64,000 nt of DNA from Agapanthus africanus (taxonomy: Eukaryota > Streptophyta > Magnoliopsida > Asparagales > Amaryllidaceae), in NCBI GenBank assembly GCA_030015575.1, contig CM057339.1, forward strand, positions 769,250,809-769,314,808, in the 5' to 3' direction. The position numbers were made by a program, and so were the translations under genes. The notes beneath the pieces are model-generated. The model was not told the origin of the DNA. It ran no database searches and saw only the letters and a program-made list of their open reading frames with translations. Of this stretch, positions 1 through 10,597 are shown piece by piece. Numbering within the stretch: position 1 is the stretch's first letter; each line of letters begins with the position of its first letter.

Positions 1-560
1 CCGCAAGGTGAGAGAGTGGCAATTGGGGCAGTTCCAGACTATTGAGAAAGAGTGGCTACCTCAGGCTCGGTGGTTGCCGCCATCTCACCTACCACTTCCT
101 CATCAAGACTCGGCCCTGCGGGATAGGATATATGAGAATTTGAAAATTAAAACGTTGACAAAAGAACTCAATGTTACGTTACCTTGGGTCGATCTTTCAA
201 CTGCTTCCCGAGCCGCACGTGTTGCCTGTCTGTGAGTGGTAGATAGCGCGTCCGGAGCATCCTCTGAAGGAGTAGGGGCGGGGGTAGCAGCGCTCACCCG
301 CGGCTAAGGCAGCGTTACGCTCCCTTGCTGTGTGCGATCTATGCTTCCTTTCCGCCCGGGCCGTAAGAGCGGATCTTCTCAAGACCTCCGTCAACGGGAC
401 GTTATCGTCCGTGCCAATAGTTACCTCTGGAGCCGTTATGGCATCCGTCATCTGTCGTTTAAGCAAAGCCTCTTTCGGCAGTGCTGAGGAGGCCGGAACT
501 CCGATAGCTGACCCTAGAAGCATCTCCACGTCACCTTGCGGGATCGGCACTGTACTGGGC
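1..560 (-). pseudogene. Distal part of antisense PMD-type gene of Tat-like element A
   Basis: Minus-strand coding-like sequence, with the longest open stretch at 197-550 and intron-like borders nearer position 1. It continues the antisense gene seen at 2736-5318; the two parts are separated only by the solo copia LTR at 561-2730. The encoded stretch is Ala/Arg/Glu-rich and resembles no enzyme I know. In the sister copy C the equivalent distal exons encode a coiled-coil-like tail. Assignment to this gene rests on strand, position and continuity across the LTR insertion, not on direct protein similarity. The gene runs off the left edge. Confidence 0.5.
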
Positions 561-2730
561 TGTTAGTTATATGTATGCCATAGAGGCCATTACTGTACAT
601 ACGATGTATATTGTAATGGATGCTTGGATATATATAGGGAGGACTTTCTTGCTCGACATGATAGTATGCTATCTGGTTATACTTTATCTTAACATGTACT
701 CTGATTGTCTCTATATTACATGTTGATAAAGCCCTTAGGATATGTACTCGACTACTGGGACTATGATGAGATCATACTAGTGAGGGCACGGTAGTCGACG
801 AGTACATCCTATAACTGTTCCTAGTCGAGGGTGTATCGAAACAGGGCATCGATGCACCAGAGTAGACTAGCGTATACGCATCTTGACCCATATGATGGGC
901 GATGGATGATCCCATATCCATCGGTGTTTGACATCAAGGATGGTGTACGGGTGCTCAGTGGAGACTGGGTACACTGGACGGACTCACCGAGAACTCCCAG
1001 ATGGTATTATACCTCACGTCAGATGGCAGTTCTCCGGTGACACTGGTACAGAGTAGTCTGTTGACCCGAGATCGTCATAGAGTCTTGTGTGATTCCCACT
1101 GTGCTTTGATTTCCATCATACCACGTCCAAGAGGGCATGCAAAAAGGTGGTTTTGGGTACAGTCCCGAATCACATGGAGGCAATGAGCGATAGGAGGGGA
1201 TTCGTCTCTCCCGGTATAGGGAGTTGATGTTGTGCTGTGTTCAATTGGCTATAACCGGAAATCCCTGGCCAGGGTTGTTGAGATTTACTGGTAAGTGTTA
1301 TCAGTAGTTTCTCGAACTGTTATAGACCTCATATCGACACGACTTATCAAGCTACTGTGGTCTGACGTTTACCACCCCTAGGCGAGATATGCGACATATC
1401 AGACGACGAGACCGGACTGTACGGGAGTGTTACTGTTTGGATTCACAGGAGAATGTACAGGCTTGCTTGTTGATGTTCTGAGCGCTCAATACCTGGGTAG
1501 CTGTTACGTTTAGCTGACCGCTTGCAGCTTGTGGGTGTTTGATATGATCATCACCTACTGCCGCGTATTGACGATTCTTTAGAGTCCTATACAGAGGTTT
1601 CTTGACTCAAGAAAAACAGAGTAGGGGCACATATGTGATATGTGCGGGACCTAGGATAATACGATATGAGATACCGTATTCTATTCTTGCGATTTATGAT
1701 ATCATCCGGGTCATCGGATCAAGTGTTGATTCGATAAATCGGTACGGATAAATATTAGTCGGTTATATGCGATATAGCCAGATTGTCGAGTCAAGTGTTG
1801 ATTCGATAATTTAATGTATAATAATATATATGATATATTAAATTACATTAACTAATATTTGCTCACTAAAAGATTCTTTTTCTCGCTCGGGTAATACATT
1901 GATATGTATATATGCAATATATGTTAATTGTATTATTTTATTTTGTTACAATAAATATTATATATGTGATATATAATATTGTAACATGATATGGTTATTA
2001 ATGCAACATGATTAGTGGAGATTAAACATGGTTAGGGTTTGATTAGGGTTAAGCTCTTCTAGAAGTTTCTAGAAGGTTTTTGTTTTGTTTTGTGTAAGAT
2101 ATTTTGTGAAGATATTTGCTTAACCAAACCCAAACCCTTGACCATGGTTGTTTCTCTACAAGGGTTAAGGATTCATTCTTAACTATGGTTGCATTTCTAA
2201 CCTCACTAATGGGTTATTCATTATTCATCACAAAAGGATTCCATCTTCTTCTTCCTTCTCTTTTCATGGAAAAGTTTTCTTGCTTTGCTTTTTGTGATGA
2301 AAATGAGTGAGAATAAGAAAATAAAAGAGAGCAAAAATCCTACTTCATCATCCTCATCTATCCTTGCCATTTAGATGAGGGTGTTCACTTCATATTATGA
2401 GTGTTAGCTTGTGTTAACGAAACTTCAAGTTAGATCATCTTTGTATCGAAGATCGGAAGCAAGACTGCATCTTTCTCTTCGTGGAACCTCTCGAGAGTCC
2501 GGAACACGATGATCGCGGCGAAGGGACTTCAACACGGAGCTTTAGAAGTGAAGGACCGGATCTACAAAGGTTGTAATCCCTCTCACTTAGTGTTAAAGTG
2601 GTTAACATGCTTGTTTTCGCCTAAACCCTAGTTTAAAGATCTGGCTTTGGGTTATTCGGCACGGCTAAAATTTTAATCGGGCATGGTTGATGCTTCGTAG
2701 ACCCTTGTGGCAGTGCCTAGCAACCCTATA
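561..2730 (+). repeat. Solo Ty1/copia LTR with 5-bp target duplication TGGGC
   Basis: The left end begins TGTTAGTTATATGTATGCC and matches, with scattered differences, the copia 3' LTR at 24322 and the LTR at 38699. Length is about 2.17 kb. TGGGC directly precedes it (556-560) and directly follows it (2731-2735), which fixes both borders. No primer binding site or coding sequence adjoins, so this is a solo LTR left by LTR-LTR recombination. A TATA-like tract lies at about 628-637. It sits inside the antisense gene of element A and is therefore younger than A. Confidence 0.8.
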
Positions 2731-2735
2731 TGGGC

Positions 2736-5318
2736 ATGACCTGAGTCGAGGTAGTCCTTGCGATAAGATAAAAAAAAGGGGGGTCAGATCATCCATAAGA
2801 AGGGAGAATGAAGGCACAATGAGCCGAAATATACCAACGCCCAGTGAAGCGCGAATCCTCTCCTCCTCCTCAAAAGTCTTGAGGGAAGCCGCGAGAGACT
2901 CTTCAGTGGAAAGACACGTTAAAGAAGGAAAAGCGTCAGTTACAACATGATAATAAAAATATAATGAAATGACGAAAGGTACGATTGATATTTACTTGAT
3001 TGCGCGAGGATGGCCAGTCCCGCTTTGTCGCTTGTTAATCGCTCGGAAGCTGCAATAGCAGCATCGAGATCGGTATCGTCTGGCGCTATGAATAAACCAT
3101 CGTTGGTCCCATATTCACCCAAACCCTCACTGTAAGGAGCATGAGGCTCCTGAACAAATACAACGTCGGCAGCAAGAATCGACTTCTTCTTCTTCTTCTT
3201 CTGCGAGCGAGTACCAGTCGCCGCCAACACAAGATTACGCTTGACGGGCACCTTAGGACGACGAGTCCTGATATCTAAACCCACGCCAGACTCGGGATAT
3301 GCCACAGTCACCGTTTCCACGGGAGCACGGGGTATTGGCAGCTCAGGCCTATCATGCGGGACCTCGACCGCAGCAACTTCTCTTAATGGAGGACGAACAA
3401 TGGTCCGTTGCTTCAGAGGAACGCTTGGATTACTAGCCGGAGCAGTGCCCATGCGATCAAGCAGCAATCGTTTCTCCTCCCTGATGACGGCGCCCATCGA
3501 GTGTTGATACCACGCCACATGCATATTCATGGCCTTAGGAACGCAGCTTGGTTCACTAATGAAAAAGTAGGACCCTGTGTTTAGGCGCATAAAATGATGC
3601 AGCACGCTTCACATTCCCTCTTCGGTAGCAGCAGGTTCTGCCAGGAAAGCCTCAAGTGGGATGCCCTAATTATAGCTCAACTGCTGGGCGAAACGATGCG
3701 GATTATATCTCATGAATAACGCCGCATCATTTTTCCGAAATAACAGAAAGCCCGGCCTGCTGGAGTACAGGTGAAGAATCTCCCGAGCTTTCAGCATAGA
3801 GGCCCCGTCTTTAAAGATATCTTGTAATGACAACACCGTCTTCGCAGATTCCTGGCCGACGGTTAAAATTTTGTCGGTGAAGGACATGCCGTCTCTAACC
3901 GTGCGTGAACGAATGAGCAAACCCCTAGCTTCCCGTGGTGACGGACTTACAATGGACGCGTCGACTAGCCGCATTATCCGAGGAAACTTGCATCTGTCAT
4001 AAAATGAAGGTCTTCTGTGGATGCCGAAGACCCCAAGCGCGTGCAACTTAAACCATGAAGTGAAATAATGCATTGAAAAGTTGGCAGGCTGCACCCCCGG
4101 CTCAGTAGTGTCTGCTGCCAAGCTGAGGCCGTGATACAGGTGGGCTAGCCCAGCAATCCCAACGTCCACTTGTGTCCCGGCAACCATTTGATGCGCGGGG
4201 TAGAAGACAGAAGGCCTCATGTAGCGAGGGTGCATGGGAAGCGCAAACCAGCTTAACTATAAACCGAGGAACCCTAGAAAGAATGATTCTTCATCAATGC
4301 CCGGGGCGGCAATTTCTGAAAAGGGAACGATCGCGGTGTTGGGAAGAAAGAAATCCTTTTGATCGGCTTCCAATATTGGCCGGCGATCTAAGCCAAAACC
4401 GAAAGGATCATCAAGTTTGGCAAACTTTTCACCTTGTCGGGACAAAATTTCTAGGCGAAGAAAACGGGCAATGAAGTCCGCAAAGCTGACCCCCCGGCCT
4501 CCGGATTCGAGGAAGAGGCTCTCATACATATTCAACACCCTTATCAAACTTGGGAACTGGTGTTGAATGGCGTTCTCTGGGGTAAGGCCCATCACCCCCA
4601 GTTTGGTGGAAAAAATATACTCATCCGGAGGAAGCAGCTCATCATAATACTCTCCCCTAACGGGTAAACCAGAAACCTCGGCAAATTCCTCTAAGGAGAT
4701 GGAGACTTCTCGATCCAAGAAGAGGAAGGTGTGGGTCGGAAAGTTCCACTGCTCTAAAAACGCCTTGATCCACCATGTGGGAGGTGCAGAATATTGGAAC
4801 AAGGAAGTGTTGATCGCAGGATAGAATCCGAGCTTTAGTAGCTGTGACCTCTTCGCCGACAAAATCTATCGGGCCCACTGTAAATATCCGACCGGGTGAC
4901 GGGGAGTTAGTCCTATGTTGTAGGGTTGTCCCCAAGGGAGCGATTCACCCTGACATATGCGCCGCCCTAGGGTGTCCAAAGCCACCGGCGGCTGCACGGG
5001 AACTGCGGCAATAGAAGGCTGAAGGAGCCCTTCTGAAGTCCAATTTACCTCCTCCACAGTATAATTAATCGGGGGTGCATCTGCATAAGGGATCGCAGAG
5101 ATTGGTTCCGAGGGCGTCGCAAAAGAAAAGGTCCGGCGGCCTCTGATAATTTGATCATACCATCTACCCCATAGATGAAGATTCTCACATTCCGGGTCAT
5201 GATCCTTAATCAGCGCAATAACGTCTCGGTCCACGGGCGCTTCAGGAAACCCGCCTTCCGAGCGGACGAACGGGAAAGAGGTATCAAAAGACATAGTACC
5301 TTCAAGGGAAAAGAACAA
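2736..5318 (-). pseudogene. Antisense plant mobile domain (PMD) gene of Tat-like element A
   Basis: Transcribed opposite to the gag-pol direction of its element. From the 5' end (5309) the reading runs through an N-terminal block with RxFPFVRSEGGFPEAPVD, then a block with THTFLFLDREVSISLEEF and SGLPVRGEYYDELLPPDEY, then WLSWF-like and MRPSVFYPAHQ blocks. These resemble the aminotransferase-like plant mobile domain (PF10536 type). A Pro/Arg-rich linker with a run of six lysines, a likely nuclear signal, follows. The order of blocks matches copy C (58770-62956), at clearly diverged sequence. PMD proteins are known from host genes, MULEs and gypsy elements; the role here is unknown. The gene is a fossil with about four frame interruptions and an LTR inserted in its distal part. 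Confidence 0.75.
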
Positions 5319-6089
5319 ATTGTCAGCCGTCAGTGCTATAATTTAAAATTCTGACACTTGGTACATTAAAATTCGTACTGCACTGCAATGCAGTGGAAAG
5401 GGACCAAAGGGGACTCATATAATCTAGATGACAGTTCATCATTAATAAAACAGTCTCATCATTTGATGAAACTGTCATTAAATGAGGAAATCCTCAATTG
5501 ATTCTCATTTAATAAGAAATCCCTCGGGCTAAGGAGTAAATCTCCCCTTGAGAGCAGTGCTCTATGACAGAATGACACTTGTCAAATTCTAATGATGAAA
5601 GAATAAAAATTCCTCAAGAGCCTTGCTCTGTAGAAATGATGAAATAACCATCAGAAAATTTAAAATAAAAGTTTTAGTGAAATAAATTATAAAATTTATG
5701 AACAAACTCTAAGAGTTCTTCAAGAGCAAAGCTCTGTTCATGGGCTAAGAAACCCCAAGAAAGGTCTCTTTAGATCTATAGGTTCAAGAGAGCAAAGCTC
5801 TGTTTATGGAACCCTAAAAGGGTTTTCTTTAGATCAAAGATCAATAGAGAGCAAAGCTCTGTTAATGAAACCCTAAAAGGGCTTTGTTTAGATCAAAGAT
5901 TTATGAAGAGCAAAGCTCTATTAATGTGTGAAACCCTAGATTCTTAAATAATCTTTTAAAAGATTTAATCTTTACCTAGATTTTAACAGAGTTTTGACTC
6001 TTGAAAAGTTCTTAAGCAAAAGAGCTATGTTCTGAATAAAAATTCTCAAAGGAAGAAGATGAACAGAATCATCTAAAGGGCCAAGGGTC

Positions 6090-6100
6090 CTATTTATAGG
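6090..6100 (-). promoter_or_regulatory. TATA box of the antisense gene in element A
   Basis: On the minus strand this reads CTATAAATAGG. It lies about 100 bp outside the LTR border (6202) and about 780 bp before the first ATG of the antisense gene. Copy C has a TATA box at the equivalent place (57837), 114 bp outside its LTR. A paired CACGTG site lies just upstream at 6162-6180. The spacing shared by two diverged copies supports a real promoter; no transcript data are available. Confidence 0.6.
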
Positions 6101-6201
6101 TATAAATAGCCGTTTCAACTTTTGAGTTGATCCAACGACAGAGATTCTGCCTCCGCTGCACTCACGTGTGGGCCACGTGAGCGCAACGGTGGGAGGGCAT
6201 T

Positions 6202-8765
6202 TGTTTCCCCCAATCAGAGCAAAGATCTGTTCAAAATTCAAATTTTAAAATGAAGCAACGCTTCAGATCCAGCACCCAGTGTGCTGCGCCCTAGGCAGCG
6301 CACCACGTGCAAAGCACGTGTGCGCTAGCGCTAAGTGTGCTACGCTCTGAGCAGCACACCACGTGCAAAGCACGGGTGCGCTAACGTTGGAACTAAAAGC
6401 TCCCCACCGTCAGATCAAAGATCTAATAATAATGATAAATCATTAATTAATCAGAATTAAATTCTGTTAAGGAAAGATTTCTCAAAATCTTTCCAAATAA
6501 CAAAATTGTGCTCTGTAAATCAAAGCACCGTTGGATCAATGATCCAATGGTGATTAAAAATCACCAAAATACAGAATAAATTCCGTTTGGAAAGATTTCC
6601 CAATCTTTTTAATAACAAGAAGACTACCTTCTGTAAATCAGAAACCCTTGGATCAAAGATCCAACGATAGGAAATTCCTAAAATCAATTGGAGAAAAGAT
6701 CTCCTTAACTGATTAAACAAATCAGCCTCGCCTATATAAAGGACCCAAGACTTCAAGTCTTATACAAAGGAACCACCCCATAAGCTTAGAGATTTTCAGA
6801 AAGAAAAGCATAGCTCTTGGCAAAAGAAGATTTCTTCTTCAAGGTAAAAAGAATGGTGATGAATAAAGAGATGAAATCATCTCATAATTAAAAAGAAGAA
6901 TTCTCTTCTTAAAAGATCATAGATCTACAAAGACCTAGGTCTTTTATAAAGAGATCAAAAAGATCTCATCATAAAACAAAGAAGTACTTACTTCTTTCAC
7001 AGATCATAGATCCATAAGACAAATTGTCTTTCTGAGATCATAAACATCTCATTATAAGGGGGGAGTTATTCAATTCTCTTAAGGATCATAGATCCATAAC
7101 GGCAAAGCCTTTCATCAATACAAGAGATTGAAGCATCTCCTATAAAGTAAGAACTTTTGTTCTTTTGATCTTGAGACAAGTCTCTTCTAAGGGAGAATTC
7201 ATTTCCCAGATCATAAAATTGATCAAATGGGCTCCTGCGCTCTTGGACTGGCGATCAGCGCCGAGTGCGCCATTCAACAGTTAGCGCTTTGCGCTCTTAA
7301 GTTAGCGCACTGCGCTCATGGACTGGCGCTCAGCGCCAGGCGCACCACGTGTCACTCACGTGTGCGCCACTGAACTAATAGCGCAATGCGCTCATATATT
7401 AGCGCAATGCGCTCATCATCTGGCGCTCAGTGCCAAGCGTGCCACGTGTCACTCACGTGTGCGCTACTCAGCAGAAGCGCACTGCGCTCTTTGACTGGTG
7501 CAAAGCACCAAGCGCACCACGTGTCCCTCACGTGGGCGCTGACAGAACATAAATTGTTCTTTTACAAGCCCCATAGATATGATGAATGCTCAGCATTCAA
7601 TAAAAGACAGAAATGCTGTCAGAATCCAAATCAATGCTCAGCATTGTTAAAAGGGCCAAGCCCAAACAAATGCTCAACAGCCCAAAATAAATGTTAAACA
7701 TTTTACCTCAATGGACTTAGCTCAAGATTGGCCATAAGTCCTCAAACTCAGATTAATTGAGCCCATGTGCTCATAAATCTTTTAACAGATCTTATTTCCA
7801 AATTGGACTACAGATCTACCAACCAAAACTGGTTCGAGGATACATCTCTGAACCCCTCTGATACATGTCGTTGTAATCCTTCAACGTCTTCGGAGAGGCG
7901 ATGGGTCCTGACAACCATACATTCCACGGACTACGATGTCCTTAAACTGGACTGTGGGGTCCCTTTAAACCCATGGACTATGATGTCCTTAACCTTGACT
8001 GTGAGGTCTTTAAACTCATGGACTATGATGTCCTTAACCTTGACTATGAGGTCTTTAAACTTACGGACTATGATGTCCTTAACCTTGACTGTGAGGTCTT
8101 TAAACTTACGGACTATGATGTCCTTAACCTTGGACCGTAATGTCCTTAAACTAGCATTGGACCACCATGTCCTTAAACTGGTAATCGACCGCAATGTCCC
8201 TAAACTAAACAATAGAGCCCAAATGCTCTTTTGTTGGATCTAAATGATCCCGTTAAGTTGATCTTAGTCTAAAATTAGACTAATGTATCCTTAATAAACG
8301 TTTAAGTTGATCTTAGTTTCAAATGAGACTAACGTATCCTTAAACCCAACCCCCAAACCCAAATCTAAGAAAATACGGATTTGGACTAATCTACGCCCTA
8401 CGGGCGACAATATAAATTAGTCTCTGTATACAATCCACGGGAAACCAAAAACAAAACAAACCACCCACAACACAAAGTGACCATCTGGAGAAGGAGAAAG
8501 TGGTTATCGCGATGCAGTAGAATAATTAACTGCAAGGGCTTGCGCCTGCAGGGAAGAGCGTCCCCACAATCAAAAACCCCTCAAATGAGTGGGAATCTGA
8601 CGAAGTCTGCTACATCGGCCGCATCCATTTAAACCTTCGATACATGGTGCCATAAATCAACTTGGTATCTTCGGAGAGGTAGACGGATAGCACCAAATAG
8701 CATCTGCCCCCGAATTTCAGGCCCTGACGTCCCAACGTCCCGGTCGCGTTTTTCGGCGGAGAACA
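6202..8765 (+). repeat. 3' LTR of Tat-like Ty3/gypsy element A
   Basis: Begins TGTTTCCCCC after the purine tract GGTGGGAGGGCATT and ends CGGCGGAGAACA. The ends are short inverted repeats (TGTTCCC-type / GGGAACA-type) shared with LTRs B and C. A TATA box (CCTATATAAAGG) is at about 6731. The LTR contains dense short inverted repeats, paired CACGTG boxes at about 6302, 6358, 7344, 7441 and 7516, GCGC-rich repeats (7240-7530) and a 45-bp tandem array (7925-8215). It ends inside the reverse transcriptase gene of element I. The first 5 bp after it are GGACA; the partner duplication would be off the left edge. Confidence 0.85.
7925..8215 (+). repeat. 45-bp tandem array inside LTR A
   Basis: About six degenerate units, each with a block like GGACTATGATGTCC followed by a TTAACCTTGAC-type block. 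Successive blocks start at 7975, 8020, 8065 and 8110, a 45-bp period. Related arrays occur at the matching place in LTR B (about 32620-32850) and LTR C (about 54720-55110). Because 45 is a multiple of three, long frames open on both strands; these are not genes. Confidence 0.8.
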
Positions 8766-9815
8766 GGACAGATCCGAGTTTGTGTCGATTTCAGGGATCT
8801 CAACAAGGCATGCTCTAAAGACGACTTCCCGCTACCGGTCATGGAAATGATGGTCGATGACACCTCAAATTATGAGCTGTTCACCTTCATGGATGGCTCG
8901 TCTAGATATAATCAGATCAAGATGTCGCCTGAGGATGACAAACACACAGCATTTCGAACCCCGATCGGAATATATTTCTATAAGGTGATGCCGTTCGGAC
9001 TGAAGAACGCATGTGCTACATACCAAAGGGCAATGACCAATATCTTTGATGACCTAATTCATAAAGTCGTCGAATGTTATATTGATGATCTGGTCGTCAA
9101 GACTAAAGCCAAGGCCGATCACATCCAAGATCTTAGGACCGTTCTCACCAGACTGAGGGAGTACGATCTGAAAATGAATCCTCTGAAGTGCGCTTTTGGC
9201 GTGTCATCGGGAAAATTCCTGGGCTTCATAGTCCAACATCGAGAGATTGAAGTTGACCCATCCAAGATAAAGGCCATCATGGAGATGCCCCCTCCGAAGC
9301 GTCTGACACAACTAAAATCTTTTCAAGGCAAGCTTGCTTATATACGAAGGTTTATCTCAAATTTATCGGGGAGATGTAGGCCCTTCTCAAAGCTCATGAA
9401 GAATGGAGCTCCTTTTGTCTGGGACGCCGAATGTCAAGAAGCGTTCGAAAGCATCAAACAATACTTGTTGCACCCTCCAGTGCTGGCCGCTCCTATTCCA
9501 AATAAACCGCTGATTCTCTATACTGCTGCGCTAGATGAATCACTCGGTGCACTCCTTGCCCAGAACAACGAGGAGGGAAAAGAAAATGCCCTCTACTACC
9601 TCAGTCGAACTCTAGTCGGGGCGGAACACAACTATTCTCCGATCGAAAAGCAATGCCTGGCTCTGATGTTCGCTGTGAAGAAGCTGATGCGCTATCTGCT
9701 CGCTCATCGGGTTATGCTGATCTCTACGGTCGACCCGCTTAAACACTTAATGACCAAGGAAAGCCTAGCCGCAGAATGGCAAGATGGGCTGTCATGCTAC
9801 TTGAGTTTGACATAG
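8766..9815 (+). CDS. pol: Reverse transcriptase and RNase H of Tat-like element I (5' part cut off)
   Basis: Starts in the RT core with VCVDFRDLNKA just after the end of LTR A, continues through the FMDGSSRYNQIKM block, the MPFGLKNA block and the catalytic CYIDDLVVKT motif (about 9075). It then runs into the RT-linked RNase H with LGALLAQ and KQCLALMFAVKK. The family uses this enzyme to copy its RNA in cytoplasmic particles. Gag, protease and the RT N-terminus are missing here because element A landed in the RT gene. The dual RNase H layout (see next entry) points to the Tat lineage. The pol region has two or three breaks besides the insertion. Confidence 0.85.
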   Translation, partial: GQIRVCVDFRDLNKACSKDDFPLPVMEMMVDDTSNYELFTFMDGSSRYNQIKMSPEDDKHTAFRTPIGIYFYKVMPFGLKNACATYQRAMTNIFDDLIHKVVECYIDDLVVKTKAKADHIQDLRTVLTRLREYDLKMNPLKCAFGVSSGKFLGFIVQHREIEVDPSKIKAIMEMPPPKRLTQLKSFQGKLAYIRRFISNLSGRCRPFSKLMKNGAPFVWDAECQEAFESIKQYLLHPPVLAAPIPNKPLILYTAALDESLGALLAQNNEEGKENALYYLSRTLVGAEHNYSPIEKQCLALMFAVKKLMRYLLAHRVMLISTVDPLKHLMTKESLAAEWQDGLSCYLSLT

Positions 9816-10594
9816 TTTATACTCCTCGGAAACCAGTAAAAGGGCAAGCTCTTGCAGACTTCCTTGCTGCTCATCCCGTATCAGAGGGGTCACCGCTCAA
9901 TTGTGAGTTACCCGACGAACAAGTGCCGCACCTCAAGGAAGATGAGCCATGTTGGGAGCTCTACTTCGATGGAGCCTCATCAATAAGGAGCTCCGGCAAA
10001 TCAAGCATCCCATAGATAAAAGCAGGGATAGGATTGGTGTTCATCATGCCATCGATGGGAACCCTACGATGTTTTTTTGCTTTCACCGAGCCTCGCACAA
10101 ACAATGAGGCTGAGTATGAAGCTCTGATAGCTGGTCTGGAGATCGCCATAGAAATGAAAATCCTTCGGCTACGGGTTTACGGTGACTCCCAGCTTGTTGT
10201 CAACCAAGTAAGCGGCGACTATAAGATATACAAACCCGAGTTAGCTCGATATAGAAGCCGAGCGGTGGAACTCATGAAAAGGTTCAGTCACATTGAACTA
10301 ATGAGAGTCCCTAGAGCGTTGAATGGAAAAGACGACATACTCGCTCGCCTAGCTAAGGAGCTAGCTGATCCTGACATGGAAGAAATTCTGATCACAGTCA
10401 GGAGCCGGCAAATTCTACCCCCAGTCTCTCTACGAGAAGAGGAAAGCGTGGAACAGAAGAGCAGCCCTGTCGAAGAAGGTTCGATCGTTCAAGACGAGCC
10501 CGATTGGAGAGAGCCCTTCATAGGGTACCTCCGATACGACAAACTGTCCGAAGGAAAATCTGTGAGGGTTCAACTGAAGAAGAGAGCTCTTTGA
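9816..10594 (+). pseudogene. pol: Second (archaeal-type) RNase H and connector of element I
   Basis: Contains WELYFDGASS, RTNNEAEYEALIAGLEIA and VYGDSQLVVNQVSGDY, the signature blocks of the additional RNase H (aRNH) characteristic of Tat/Ogre/Retand gypsy elements. It lies between the RT-linked RNase H and integrase, as in that lineage. A linker rich in Glu and Ser follows. The reading is fossilised and belongs to the same polyprotein as its neighbours. Confidence 0.8.
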
Positions 10595-10597
10595 TAC

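Noticed and set aside
2029-2055. Interstitial telomere-like repeat (GGTTAGGGTTTGATTAGGGTT)
   Set aside because: Only two or three imperfect units within a copia LTR; too short for a telomeric remnant.
7767-8243. A 158-residue repeat frame, and a similar one at 54702-55106 on the minus strand
   Set aside because: Both are by-products of in-phase tandem arrays inside LTRs A and C.
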